Below are positions 32,626 through 42,862 of a DNA stretch of 64,000 nucleotides, one piece after another (the first letter of the stretch is position 1; every line of letters begins with the position of its first letter). The DNA is from Actinomadura parmotrematis (lineage in GTDB: Bacteria > Actinomycetota > Actinomycetes > Streptosporangiales > Streptosporangiaceae). The translations under genes were made by a program, and so were the position numbers. The DNA lies in NCBI RefSeq assembly GCF_019458805.1, contig NZ_JAIBOA010000028.1:1-64000 (forward strand). The letters are read 5' to 3'. Under the pieces are notes generated by a model. It did not search any database. It worked only from the letters and a program-made list of their open reading frames with translations, and was not told where the DNA came from.

Positions 32626-33444
32626 TCAGCGGGTGCGCGGGCCGGAGGTGAGGTGGGCGGTGGCGGTGTTGTCGGCGGGGGCGGTCTCGCCCGCCGCGCT
32701 CGTGACGCTCGCGGCGAAGCGCTGGGCGCCGCCGCCGGTCTGGGTGGCGGTGCGGACGGTGCGGGACGTGCCGGGCGTCAGGGTGCCGAGGTCGCAGCGC
32801 AGGTACTGGTCGCGGCCGCTCGCGCGGGTGGCGGCGCAGCGGTCGGCGGGGCTGGTCAGCAGGTGGGCGCCGTGCGCGCCCAGGTACAGGGTGACGCGCC
32901 GGGCCGTCGCGCCGCCGCGGTTGGCGACGACGGCGGTGAGCGGCGTGCGGGCGCCGCGGGCGGCGGTGCGGCGGGGGGTGGTGAGCCGGACGGCCATGTC
33001 GGTGCCGGGCGTCAGCGGGGTCGTCACGGCCGCGGTGTCGTTGTCGCGCGACGGGTCGGCCGTCGCCGACCGGACGCGCGCCGAGGCGTGCAGCGGGCCG
33101 CGGGCCTCGGGTGCGATGACGCCCTGGAGGCGGACGGTGCGGGCGGCGCCCGCCGCGAGGTCGCGGAAGGTGCAGCGGACGGCGCGGCTCCGGTCGGTGC
33201 AGGACGGCGCGTCCAGGCCGATCACGGCGAAGCCGCGCGGGAGCGCGAAGGTCGCCGCGACGGCGCGGGACGCGACGGGGCCGGTGTTCCACACCGTCAT
33301 CGCGTAGGTCATCGGGGCGCCCGCCGCCGCGCGGGCGGGGCCGCTGACGGCGACGCCGAGGTCCGCGCCCGGGACCGCGCCGGCCTGCGCGCCGGAGGCG
33401 AGCAGCATGGTGACGGCAGCGCCGCTGACGGCCAGAACCCGCAT
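32626..33444 (-). CDS. secreted DUF11-like repeat protein
   Basis: 272 residues: a signal peptide (about 1-22, ending GAQAGA), then two Ig-like modules of the DUF11/CARDB kind, ADLGVAVSGPARAAAGAPMTYAMTVWNTGP and TDMAVRLTTPRRTAARGARTPLTAVVANRGG, each ~110 residues and each containing a cysteine pair. Such modules are found in exported adhesion or matrix proteins. No LPXTG, membrane anchor or enzymatic motif follows. The start ATG 33444 has a GGGGTGG site; a GTG at 33456 is the alternative. Confidence 0.75.
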   Translation of the reverse strand: MRVLAVSGAAVTMLLASGAQAGAVPGADLGVAVSGPARAAAGAPMTYAMTVWNTGPVASRAVAATFALPRGFAVIGLDAPSCTDRSRAVRCTFRDLAAGAARTVRLQGVIAPEARGPLHASARVRSATADPSRDNDTAAVTTPLTPGTDMAVRLTTPRRTAARGARTPLTAVVANRGGATARRVTLYLGAHGAHLLTSPADRCAATRASGRDQYLRCDLGTLTPGTSRTVRTATQTGGGAQRFAASVTSAAGETAPADNTATAHLTSGPRTR

Positions 33445-33531
33445 GGTGACATCCACCCCGAACGACGGCGGCGCGCCCCCGAAGGGACGCGCCGCACCGC
33501 GAAAGCCCGTGTACGCAGGGAATTCTATCGA

Positions 33532-36165
33532 CTACGAGGGGTCGGCGCCGTCGCTCCCGTGCGGCGTGTCGGTGAGGTCGTCGAGGAGGGCGCGGGCCTG
33601 GGACGCCGCGTCCTTCTCGTCGATGGACGCGAAACCGGCGACCGCGCGGTGCAGGTTCCCGATCGCCGCCGCGCGGTCGTCGTCGAGGAGGAGCCGCGCC
33701 TCGTCGTAGTCGATGAGGGCGGTGTGCCAGGCGAGGGCGGGCCCGGCGTCGGGCGGCAGGCCGGCGAGGGCGGCGCGGGCGTCCCGCATCTGGGCGCGGG
33801 CCTCGTCGGGGCGCCCGCTCCACCAGCGGCACATCGCGCCGCGGCGCAGGGCGTCGACGGCGGCGAAGGGGTCGCCGCCCTCGCTGAACCAGCGGGCGGC
33901 CTCGGTGAAGCGCTCGGCGGCGGCGTCGTCCTTGTCGGCGCCGGTGAGGATCTCGCCGGCGTGCCGCAGGTGGTGGCCCTTGCCGAGGGGGTGCTCCTCC
34001 AGGGCGGCGAGCTCGGTGAAGGCGTCGGCGGCGCCGGGCTCGCCGAGCTTCTCCTGCGCGTTCGCGGCGATGAGCCGGGCGCGCAGGTCGTCGCCGGGTT
34101 CGAGCGGCCCGAGCTGCGCCTCCTCGGCGAGCTCGGCGGCCTCCAGGTGGCGGCCCGTCATGTGGTGGGCGGCGGCGAGGTCGATGCGGACGCAGGCGGC
34201 GTCCTCGGCCTGGCCCAGGGCGGTGAAGGCCGCGACGGCCTCGGCGAGGTCGGGCGCGGCGTCCGCCGGGCGCTCCAGGCGGAGCAGCAGCTCGCCGCGG
34301 TAGCGGTGCGCGGTGGCCGCCATCGGCCCGCCCGGGGGCGCGTGCTCAAGGGCCTCGCCGAGCAGCGCGGCGGCCTCGTCCAGGGCGTTCTCGTCGGTCT
34401 GCGCGAGGATCTGCGCGAGGATGAACGGGGCCTGCGCCGCGACGTCCGGGACCGTGCCGGCCGCCGTCTCGCGGGCCGCGCGCAGCGCTCCGGCGGCCTC
34501 CTCGACGTCGCCCGCGTCGAGGTGCGCCTGGGCGCGCAGCATGAGGTGCCGGGAGCGCACGGCAGCGTCGTCGGTGGCGGGCGGCACGTCCAGGACGGCG
34601 AGGGCCTCGGCGCCCCGCCCGCCCTCCAGCAGCAGCATCGCCAGGCGAACGCGGGCCATCGCGGCGCGGCGCGGTTCGGTGCCGTGGGCCTCCATCCACG
34701 CGAGCGTCTCCCGGACGTCGCCCTCGGCGCCCGCGTCGCCCGCCAGGGCGCGCATCGTCGCGGCGAGGTTGCGCAGCGTGGCGGCGTCCTCGGCCTTGCC
34801 GAGCGTCTCGTACAGCGCGGCGCCCTCCGACCAGGCGCCCGCCGCCTCGGCGAAGTCGCCCGCGCCCTGGTGCGCGGCGCCGGTGCCCTCCAGGCGCCGG
34901 GCGCGCTGGAGGACGGTCGGCTCGGCGCCCGCCGCGACGAGCTCGTCGTAGCGGCGCCAGGCGGCGTGGGCGGCGTCCATCGCCTCGGCCTTGCGGTGCT
35001 CCTCGGCGAGGTCGAGGGCGGCGTCCAGGGTGTCGACGCCCGGCGGGACGGGCGCGGGCGCCGGGGCGGGCGCGGGCGGGCGGCGGCGCGGGCCGCCGGT
35101 GAGCGGCAGGTGGTCGGTCCAGGGTTCGGCGGCGAGGGTCTCGCGGACGATGTCGCCCTGCCGGGACGTGCCGTTGCGGGCGTCGAAGCGGGCGGCCAGG
35201 GAGGTGGCGAGGCCGGCGAGCTCGGTACGCAGCGCGCCCGCCGTCGTCGGCTCGCCGGGGCGCCGCACGAGCTCGGCGGCCGGGTCGACGCGGCCGAGCA
35301 GCAGGGCGGCGGGGGCGGCGAAGTCCATCGCCGCCGACGGGCTCGGCGCGCGGTCGAGCCACTCCAGGTGCCGCTGGAGGATCTCCAGGCCGCGCGCCTC
35401 GTTGCCGGTCCGCGCGCAGAACTCCAGGTGGGCGCCGATGTCGCCGAGCCGCGCGAGCTGCGTGCGGTACTGCCGGTAGGCGCGCAGGTGCGCGGTGCGG
35501 GCCTCGTCCCAGCGGCCGGTGCGCGCGTACAGCGGCAGCAGGGTGGTGAGGATCCCGCCCGGCTGCTCGGTGCAGTTCAGCTCCTCCAGCAGCACCGGCC
35601 CGGCGACGGCGAGCGCCTCGTCGTAGCGGCCGCGCCAGTACAGGTGGGCGGCCTTGCCGGACGGGTCGCAGCCCGCGCAGTCCGACAGGTCGTCGCGCGG
35701 CGCCGCCTGCCACAGCCCGAACCAGCGGTCGGCCGCCGCCGCGTCGCCGAGGTGCTTGGCGACGCGGGCGCGCCGCCCGTACAGGGCGTGCAGGCTGTGC
35801 CCGCCTTGGCGGTAGCGGCGCTCCATGTCGTCCAGGACGGCGAGGGTGCGGTCGAGCGGCACCTCGGGGAACTGGGTGAGCGACGACACGATCCACTTGA
35901 ACTGCCAGAGGAGCTGGTGCTCGGCGCCCTCGCCCACCTCGGCGGGCGCGGCGTCGAAGTCGGCGAGCGCACGGGTGAAGGTGGTGAACAGCTTCATGGG
36001 CTCGCCGCCGAACTCGTAGGCGGTGCCGAGCTCCATCCGGACGCGGAACGCCAGCGCGCGGTCGCCGCCCTCAGCGCGGCGCAGCGCCTCCTCGACGAGG
36101 ACGGTGCGGGGCTCGCCGTAGGGCAGCTCGTAGGCCCGCTGCATCAGGTCGTGCACGTCGCTCAT
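33532..36165 (-). CDS. large TPR-repeat protein coupled to Hsp90
   Basis: 877 residues, entirely soluble and alpha-helical. Tetratricopeptide-like helix pairs run through most of it (for example ALYGRRARVAKHLGDAAAADRWFGLW, YWRGRYDEALAVAGPVLLEE, and AEELAEEAQLG-type repeats near the C-terminus), broken by a Pro/Ala linker near residue 360. No enzymatic domain is seen. ATG 36165 overlaps the stop of the Hsp90 gene as ATGA, so the two are translated together. TPR proteins are known Hsp90 partners in eukaryotes; here a co-chaperone or client-adaptor role is my inference from coupling alone. Confidence 0.85.
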   Translation of the reverse strand: MSDVHDLMQRAYELPYGEPRTVLVEEALRRAEGGDRALAFRVRMELGTAYEFGGEPMKLFTTFTRALADFDAAPAEVGEGAEHQLLWQFKWIVSSLTQFPEVPLDRTLAVLDDMERRYRQGGHSLHALYGRRARVAKHLGDAAAADRWFGLWQAAPRDDLSDCAGCDPSGKAAHLYWRGRYDEALAVAGPVLLEELNCTEQPGGILTTLLPLYARTGRWDEARTAHLRAYRQYRTQLARLGDIGAHLEFCARTGNEARGLEILQRHLEWLDRAPSPSAAMDFAAPAALLLGRVDPAAELVRRPGEPTTAGALRTELAGLATSLAARFDARNGTSRQGDIVRETLAAEPWTDHLPLTGGPRRRPPAPAPAPAPVPPGVDTLDAALDLAEEHRKAEAMDAAHAAWRRYDELVAAGAEPTVLQRARRLEGTGAAHQGAGDFAEAAGAWSEGAALYETLGKAEDAATLRNLAATMRALAGDAGAEGDVRETLAWMEAHGTEPRRAAMARVRLAMLLLEGGRGAEALAVLDVPPATDDAAVRSRHLMLRAQAHLDAGDVEEAAGALRAARETAAGTVPDVAAQAPFILAQILAQTDENALDEAAALLGEALEHAPPGGPMAATAHRYRGELLLRLERPADAAPDLAEAVAAFTALGQAEDAACVRIDLAAAHHMTGRHLEAAELAEEAQLGPLEPGDDLRARLIAANAQEKLGEPGAADAFTELAALEEHPLGKGHHLRHAGEILTGADKDDAAAERFTEAARWFSEGGDPFAAVDALRRGAMCRWWSGRPDEARAQMRDARAALAGLPPDAGPALAWHTALIDYDEARLLLDDDRAAAIGNLHRAVAGFASIDEKDAASQARALLDDLTDTPHGSDGADPS

Positions 36166-37934
36166 CGGCCGTCCTCCGGGGTGTGCACGGCCCACTCCAG
36201 CAGGCCGAGGAACGAGCGGTTCAGCACGGCCGTGTCGGCCGGGCGCAGCGGGTGGTGGCCGAGCAGCAGCGCCTGCCCGTACAGGCCCTGCACGGCCAGC
36301 TCGACGAGGCCGTCCTCGGCGAGCGCGGTGATCCGGCGGGTCAGCGGGTTGCGGTGGTTGAGGACGAGCTGCGGGCGATCGGCGCGGACCGCCGAGTGCA
36401 GCGCGTCCAGCAGCCCGCCGAACAGCTCGTCGGCGGCCTCGCGGGCCTCGGCGACCTCGGCCTGGTGCTCGGCGGCGCGGCTGGTCAGGTAGAGGGCGGG
36501 CAGCGAGGCGGGGTCGAAGTCGCGGACGACGACCTCGCAGCCGAGGTGGTCGACGGCGCGCTGCGCGGCGGCGAGGAACGGCCGCAGCGCGAGCTCGGCG
36601 GCCGGGTCGACGACGCCGAACGCGGTGGTCAGCTCGGCCGGGTCGAGGCGGCGGACGGCGATGCCGGGGTCGATCGCCGGCAGCCGCTCGATGATCTCGG
36701 TGTCGTGGACGTAGCCGCCGTTGACGACGCCGACGCCCTGCGCGCCCGCGACCGCCGCGAGCCGCCGGAACTCCTCGACGCTCGCCGCGTAGCGGGCGGT
36801 GCCGGGGTGGCGGCGGCGGAACTCGGCGAGCGTCATCGGCCCGGCGGAGGTCTCGAACTCCAGCCAGCGGTCGACGAGGCGCAGCATGTCGTCGTCGTGC
36901 AGCGCCATCGCCTTGACGCCGAGCCGGTGCAGCCGCAGGAAGCCGCGCAGCCGGGCCGGGTCGGTCTCGGCGAGGCGGACGAGCCACTGGCGGAGCCGGT
37001 CGCCGAGCGCGTCGCGGGTGGCGTCGAGCAGCTCGTCCTCGTAGAGCGCCTCGCGGCTCGCGGTGGGCTTCAGCTCGGTGGCGTCGACGACGCAGCGCAC
37101 GAAGAACGCCCAGCCGGGCAGCAGCCCCTCGACGCCCTCGGCGAGCAGCATCCGCTTGAGGTAGACGCGGTGCGCGCCGCGCGCGCTCGGCGCGACGGGC
37201 CGCGGCAGGACGAACGCGACGCCGGTGAGGCCCGCCTCGGGGACGTCGAGGTCGATGACGTCGAACGGCTCGAACCCGTACAGGTCGCGGCAGTAGGCGT
37301 CGAGGGCGCGGCGCCGCGCGGCCGGGTCGCGGTGGGCGGCGAGCCAGGGCGGGCCGCCGGCGGTGACGGGGGCGCCGTCCACGGTGAGGTCGATCGGCAG
37401 CAGGCCGCCGTAGGTCGCGGCGAGCTCGCGGACGACGTCCGGGGCGAGCAGCTCGCCGGAGCCCGGCCGGGCGCGCAGCGTCACCGTCGTGCCGGGCTCG
37501 GCGCGCTCGCCGGGCTCGACGCGGTAGCTGCCGCCGGCGAGGCCCGTCCAGCGGACCGCCGGGCCGCCCTTGGCCGACCGCGTCACCACCTCGATCTCGT
37601 CGGCGACGAGGAAGCCCGACAGCAGGCCGATGCCGAACTGGCCGAGGAAGTCGTGCCGGGCGAAGCCGAGCTCGTCGCGCTTGGACGAGCGGCCGATCGT
37701 GGCGAGCAGCGCGTGGACCTCGTCCTCGGTGAGGCCGACGCCGTCGTCGTGGACGCGGAGGGCGCCGCCGCCCGTCTCGATCCGCACCCGCCCGCCGCCG
37801 GCGCCGCGCGCGGTGATCGCGTCGACCGCGTTCTGCAGCAGCTCGCGCAGGTAGACGCGGGGACTGGAGTACAGATGCCGGCTGAGGAGGTCCACCACCC
37901 CCCGCAGATCGACCTGGAATGCCCGCTCCGCCAC
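36162..37934 (-). CDS. Hsp90-family chaperone
   Basis: 590 residues. The N-terminal GHKL ATPase has all three motifs: ELLQNAVDAI, HDDGVGL and GQFGIGLLSGF; the middle domain contains the conserved catalytic-loop type segment ELKPTASREALYED (Arg in the middle domain senses ATP). It is shorter than E. coli HtpG and divergent, like other actinobacterial Hsp90-family proteins, and has no C-terminal MEEVD. It is likely a cytoplasmic ATP-dependent chaperone acting with the TPR protein encoded just downstream. Upstream of it is the mdh terminator, so it probably has its own promoter in 37935-38028. Confidence 0.88.
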   Translation of the reverse strand: MAERAFQVDLRGVVDLLSRHLYSSPRVYLRELLQNAVDAITARGAGGGRVRIETGGGALRVHDDGVGLTEDEVHALLATIGRSSKRDELGFARHDFLGQFGIGLLSGFLVADEIEVVTRSAKGGPAVRWTGLAGGSYRVEPGERAEPGTTVTLRARPGSGELLAPDVVRELAATYGGLLPIDLTVDGAPVTAGGPPWLAAHRDPAARRRALDAYCRDLYGFEPFDVIDLDVPEAGLTGVAFVLPRPVAPSARGAHRVYLKRMLLAEGVEGLLPGWAFFVRCVVDATELKPTASREALYEDELLDATRDALGDRLRQWLVRLAETDPARLRGFLRLHRLGVKAMALHDDDMLRLVDRWLEFETSAGPMTLAEFRRRHPGTARYAASVEEFRRLAAVAGAQGVGVVNGGYVHDTEIIERLPAIDPGIAVRRLDPAELTTAFGVVDPAAELALRPFLAAAQRAVDHLGCEVVVRDFDPASLPALYLTSRAAEHQAEVAEAREAADELFGGLLDALHSAVRADRPQLVLNHRNPLTRRITALAEDGLVELAVQGLYGQALLLGHHPLRPADTAVLNRSFLGLLEWAVHTPEDGR

Positions 37935-38028
37935 GCCCGTCCCCCTCGTCCCGTACCTGCCGGTACGAGGGGCAGCCTATCGAGGGGGGCCGACAGAGCC
38001 GCCCCGATTTTCCGGCGCGATCGAGCGG

Positions 38029-38060
38029 AAAGCCCCGGGCGCGCGGGCGTCCGGGGCTTT
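38029..38060 (-). terminator. mdh terminator
   Basis: Perfect 10-bp stem AAAGCCCCGG / CCGGGGCTTT with the T-rich end towards the minus-strand downstream direction, 12 bp after the mdh stop codon. Confidence 0.85.
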
Positions 38061-38072
38061 CGCGGGGGTGCG

Positions 38073-39062
<990 letters not shown>

Positions 39063-39183
39063 TGCCTGTTTCATCTCCTGCGGTGACCCGACGGGGCTCG
39101 GTCGGCCTCGCCGTCGCGTGTGTGCGGCGTGTGGACGGGCGGTGCTCCCGGGGCCGATCGCCCCGGACCGCCGCGCCCGGATC

Positions 39184-39197
39184 TCTCGGCGTCGAGA
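39184..39197. promoter_or_regulatory. inverted repeat upstream of mdh
   Basis: TCTCG-GCGT-CGAGA with 5-bp arms, about 120 bp upstream of the mdh start and 145 bp upstream of the divergent secreted-protein gene. Position and symmetry suit an operator for either gene; the regulator is unknown. Confidence 0.35.
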
Positions 39198-39342
39198 TAC
39201 TCCGTCCCTCAGGTTATCGCGCGCCCGGCCCGCCGCGTCCCGCCGGGCGCCCGGCGAGCATCCCCCCGCAAGATCATCATTTCTCGATCATGATTCGGCA
39301 GGCCGGGCGGCCCCGCCCCCGCCCGCGGGCACGCTCCCCGGC

Positions 39343-41439
39343 ATGCCGAGAACGTTCACCTGCCTGCTGACGAGCGCGGCCCTGCTGCTCGGGCTCGCCT
39401 CAGCACCCGCGCGGGCGGAGGCGCCGCAGCCCCGCGCCGACGAGTTGAAGGTCACCCTGGTCGCCCGCCAGTGCGACGAGTACACCGACATCATGGCCAA
39501 CCTGGCCCGCAACAACATCCAGGAGTCGCTCCGCGATCTCGGCAAGAACAGCGTCTACACGAGCGGCCAGCCGATCGACCCGTCGATCGAGGAGCCCAAC
39601 GACCCGAACTGCCGGCCGCTCGTCGGCTGGGGCTTCGAGTGGGGCGGCAACTACACCGCCTCCGACCCGCTCAGCACCGTCACCGGCTCCGCCGGGCGCA
39701 CGCCCGTCACCAAGGCGTCCACGCCCTGGCTCGACAAGGACGGCAACCCGACCGGGAAGAGCGTCCAGGCCGCCGTCACCGTCACCCTGAACTCCCAGCA
39801 GCAGAAGCTCGCGCAGAACGGCAACCTCTGGGTGCAGGGCGGCTACGTCTCCGACCCGCTGATGGACGCCGCCTTCGGCCGCGGCACCTACGGGTTCGGC
39901 GCGCTGCGCTGCTCGGTCGACAACCTCAACGGCGACAACGTCGAGACGGCGCGCTTCCCGTCCGGCTACAGCCACATCTTCTGCTACTACTACGCCGTCA
40001 CCCCGCCGCCCACCGCCGGCAAGATCATCGTGCGGAAGCAGGTGGAGGGCGGCGGCGCCCAGACCCACCGCTTCCACTTCCACGGCAACGTCTCCTACAA
40101 CCCCGGCGGCGCCTTCGACGAGGACGCCGCGCCCGGCGCTCCCGGCTCGATGACCTTCGACCGCGGCGAGACCCGCCCGCAGGACGACCCCTGGGAGTTC
40201 ACCGAGGACATCCCCGACGGCTGGGAGCTGGCCTCGCTGACCTGCGACTCGGCGACCGATGAGAGCCGCGTCGAGATCAGCGGCGCGCACGCCGCCGTCA
40301 CCCTCGCCGGCGAGGACACCGTCACCTGCACCTACACCGACCGGCGCGTGTTCAGCACCGGCATCTCGGTGTTCAAGCGCACCTACGGCGCCGTCGGCGG
40401 CCCGTTCGCCTTCACCGTGGACCGCCCCGGCGGCACGACCACCGACCTCGGCTCCCTGTCCACCCAGGTCCTCGGCCGGCCCGAGCTCGCCGGCCGCGTC
40501 GAGGACGCCGAGGCCGGCGTCTACACCCTGCACGAGACGCTCCCGGACGCCACCGAGCACGGCTACTGGACGGCGGACGGCGTCGAGTGCGTGTCCGCGA
40601 CGCGCAAGGTCGCCAAGGCCGCGCCCACCCGCGCCCGGACCGCCCGCGCCGCCCGGCGCGCCACCCGCGTCGACTACAAGGTGGACCTGGCCGACACCCC
40701 GGTGAACTGCCTGTTCACCAACACCTTCCACCCCACCGGGAAGATCACCGTCGAGAAGCTCACCGTCGGAGGTTACGGGCGGGCCGACTTCCAGTCCCGC
40801 GGGCTGATCCCGACCGGCGAGGCCGCCACCTCCCGCGAGGTCGGGCCGGACTTCCGCAGCGTCACCACCGCACCCGGCCGCAATCCCGCGTCGACCTCCA
40901 AGGACCGGCTGCCGCTCGGCCGCTACTTCATCACCGAGCTGCACCACGACGACGCGGCCGGCCGCTGGGAGCTGACCTCGATCACCTGCGACGGCAGGAC
41001 GCAGCCCGTCGGCGACGCGACCGCCACCGTCGACCTCACCGCCGCGCAGCCGAACCACACCTGCCGGTTCACCGACAGGTTCACGCCGTGGGGGAAGCTG
41101 CGCGTCGAGAAGCTGATCGAGGACCCGCGGGGCGTCCGCACCGGCCCGGTGAAGATCAAGGTGCGCTGCTCGGACGGGCAGACCGCCTCCTACACCGTCG
41201 AGCCCGGCCGTGACGGCCTCGTCCGCCTGCGGAAGCCGCTCGTCCTGCCGAGGGAGGCGAGTTGCACCGTCCGCGAGACCGCCGACGGCGCGCGCGGCCC
41301 CGCCTCCGTCACCGTCCGGCACCAGGTCGGCGGGGGCGCCAAGGCCAGGGGGCGCACGGTCACCGTCAAGGCCGGCGGGACGAAGTCGGCCACCGTCCGG
41401 TTCATCGACACCTACAAGGTGAAGCGCCGCACCAAGTAG
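39343..41439 (+). CDS. secreted multi-domain protein with SpaA/prealbumin-like repeats
   Basis: 698 residues: signal peptide (about 1-26), a ~200-residue N-terminal domain with GWGFEWGGNYTASDPLSTVTG and two or three cysteines, then about four Ig-like modules, each beginning with a GKIIVRKQVEGG / ISVFKRTYG / GKITVEKLTVGG / GKLRVEKLIEDP strand and ending with a CxxT(D/N)xF-type segment (CTYTDRRV, CLFTNTFH, CRFTDRFT). These are the prealbumin-like (SpaA, DUF5979-type) repeats of surface proteins. There is no LPXTG or membrane anchor; the basic C-terminus ends in KVKRRTK. A matrix-bound adhesin or glycan-binding protein is plausible. It interrupts the conserved mdh-icd neighbourhood. Confidence 0.78.
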   Translation: MPRTFTCLLTSAALLLGLASAPARAEAPQPRADELKVTLVARQCDEYTDIMANLARNNIQESLRDLGKNSVYTSGQPIDPSIEEPNDPNCRPLVGWGFEWGGNYTASDPLSTVTGSAGRTPVTKASTPWLDKDGNPTGKSVQAAVTVTLNSQQQKLAQNGNLWVQGGYVSDPLMDAAFGRGTYGFGALRCSVDNLNGDNVETARFPSGYSHIFCYYYAVTPPPTAGKIIVRKQVEGGGAQTHRFHFHGNVSYNPGGAFDEDAAPGAPGSMTFDRGETRPQDDPWEFTEDIPDGWELASLTCDSATDESRVEISGAHAAVTLAGEDTVTCTYTDRRVFSTGISVFKRTYGAVGGPFAFTVDRPGGTTTDLGSLSTQVLGRPELAGRVEDAEAGVYTLHETLPDATEHGYWTADGVECVSATRKVAKAAPTRARTARAARRATRVDYKVDLADTPVNCLFTNTFHPTGKITVEKLTVGGYGRADFQSRGLIPTGEAATSREVGPDFRSVTTAPGRNPASTSKDRLPLGRYFITELHHDDAAGRWELTSITCDGRTQPVGDATATVDLTAAQPNHTCRFTDRFTPWGKLRVEKLIEDPRGVRTGPVKIKVRCSDGQTASYTVEPGRDGLVRLRKPLVLPREASCTVRETADGARGPASVTVRHQVGGGAKARGRTVTVKAGGTKSATVRFIDTYKVKRRTK

Positions 41440-41456
41440 CGGCGGGACCATAACGG

Positions 41457-41491
41457 CGAAGGCCGCCCCGGGATCACCGGGGCGGCCTTCG
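41457..41491. terminator. bidirectional terminator
   Basis: Perfect 15-bp stem (arm CGAAGGCCGCCCCGG) with a 5-nt loop between the convergent secreted-protein gene and icd. Confidence 0.85.
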
Positions 41492-41510
41492 GCGCGAAGG
41501 GGCGGGCGCG

Positions 41511-42728
41511 TCAGGCGCCGACCTTCTTCTGGAGGTTGGTGTCCAGCGCCTCCAGGAACTGCTCCGTGGTCAGCCACGGGGTGTCGCCGCCGACGATCAG
41601 GGCCAGGTCCTTGGTCATCTGGCCGGCCTCGACGGTCTCCACGCAGACCTGCTCCAGCGCCCGCGCGAAGCCGATGACCTCGGGGGTGTTGTCGAGCTTG
41701 CCGCGGTGCTCCAGGCCCCGCGTCCAGGCGAAGATGGACGCGATCGGGTTGGTGGAGGTGGCCTTGCCCTGCTGGTGCTGGCGGTAGTGGCGGGTGACCG
41801 TGCCGTGCGCGGCCTCGGCCTCCAGCGTCCTGCCGTCCGGCGTCATGAGGACCGAGGTCATCAGGCCGAGCGAGCCGAAGCCCTGCGCGAGGGTGTCGGA
41901 CTGCACGTCGCCGTCGTAGTTCTTGGCGGCCCAGACGAAGCCGCCCTCCCACTTCAGCGCCGCCGCGACCATGTCGTCGATCAGCCGGTGCTCGTAGGTG
42001 AGGCCCTTGGCGTCGAAGTCGGCCTTGAACTCGGCGTCGAAGACCTCCTGGAAGAGGTCCTTGAACCGGCCGTCGTAGGCCTTGAGGATGGTGTTCTTGG
42101 TCGACAGGTACAGCGGCATCTCCCGCTCCAGCGCGTAGCGCATGGAGGTGCGGGCGAAGTCGCGGATCGAGTCGTCGTAGTTGTACATGCCCATGGCGAC
42201 GCCGCCGCCCGGGAAGTTCGCGACCTCGAACTCCATCGGCTCGTCGCCGTTCTCCGGGGTGTAGGTGATCGTCACCTTGCCCGGGCCCGGCACGACGAAG
42301 TCGGTGGCCTTGTACTGGTCGCCGTGGGCGTGGCGGCCGATGATGATGGGCTTGGTCCAGCCCGGAACGAGCCGCGGCACGTTCCGCACCACGATGGGCT
42401 CGCGGAAGATCACGCCGCCCAGGATGTTGCGGATCGTTCCATTGGGGGAACGCCACATCTTCTTGAGGCCGAACTCCTCGACGCGCGCCTCGTCGGGGGT
42501 GATCGTCGCGCACTTGACGCCGACGCCGTACTGCTTGATGGCGTTCGCGGCGTCGATGGTGACCTGGTCGTCGGTCTCGTCGCGGTACTCGATCCCGAGG
42601 TCGTAGTACTTCAGGTCGACGTCCAGGTAGGGCAGGATCAACTGGTCCTTGATGAACTTCCAGATGATCCGCGTCATCTCGTCCCCGTCGAGTTCGACGA
42701 CGGGGGCGGCTACCTTGATCTTGGGCAT
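41511..42728 (-). CDS. icd: NADP-dependent isocitrate dehydrogenase (dimeric type)
   Basis: 405 residues of the homodimeric NADP-isocitrate dehydrogenase class found in eukaryotes and some bacteria. Markers: VVELDGDEMTRIIW near the N-terminus, CATITPDEARVEEFGLKKMWRSPNGTIRNILGG (isocitrate-binding serine and arginines), the metal-binding DGDVQSD region and HGTVTRHYRQHQQGKATSTNPIASIFAWTRGL (NADP recognition). It makes 2-oxoglutarate for the TCA cycle, matching sucCD and mdh elsewhere in the window. ATG 42728 follows a purine-rich AAAGGGA sequence. Confidence 0.96.
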   Translation of the reverse strand: MPKIKVAAPVVELDGDEMTRIIWKFIKDQLILPYLDVDLKYYDLGIEYRDETDDQVTIDAANAIKQYGVGVKCATITPDEARVEEFGLKKMWRSPNGTIRNILGGVIFREPIVVRNVPRLVPGWTKPIIIGRHAHGDQYKATDFVVPGPGKVTITYTPENGDEPMEFEVANFPGGGVAMGMYNYDDSIRDFARTSMRYALEREMPLYLSTKNTILKAYDGRFKDLFQEVFDAEFKADFDAKGLTYEHRLIDDMVAAALKWEGGFVWAAKNYDGDVQSDTLAQGFGSLGLMTSVLMTPDGRTLEAEAAHGTVTRHYRQHQQGKATSTNPIASIFAWTRGLEHRGKLDNTPEVIGFARALEQVCVETVEAGQMTKDLALIVGGDTPWLTTEQFLEALDTNLQKKVGA

Positions 42729-42803
42729 GGTGATGCTGTCCCTTTCCTACACCGGCCAGCAGTCCTTGTAAGGCTCACTGGGGAGGCTATCCGAGCGAGG
42801 CCG

Positions 42804-42817
42804 GAGGTCTAGACCTC
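42804..42817. promoter_or_regulatory. 14-bp perfect palindrome upstream of icd
   Basis: GAGGTCTAGACCTC, perfectly symmetric, about 76 bp upstream of the icd start and 3' of the DUF3017 gene; a TTGAAC(16)TATGGG-like promoter could lie just upstream on the minus strand. Symmetry without a T tract points to a dimeric repressor or activator site controlling icd. Confidence 0.5.
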
Positions 42818-42862
42818 GCCCTACGAATACGTACCCATAGGGGCGTACCGCCCGTTCAACCG

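Noticed and set aside
32584..36492. 1302-codon plus-strand open frame opposite the TPR gene
   Set aside because: Composition is Gly/Arg/Ala/Val-rich with no recognisable fold, whereas the minus strand gives a coherent TPR protein coupled to Hsp90.
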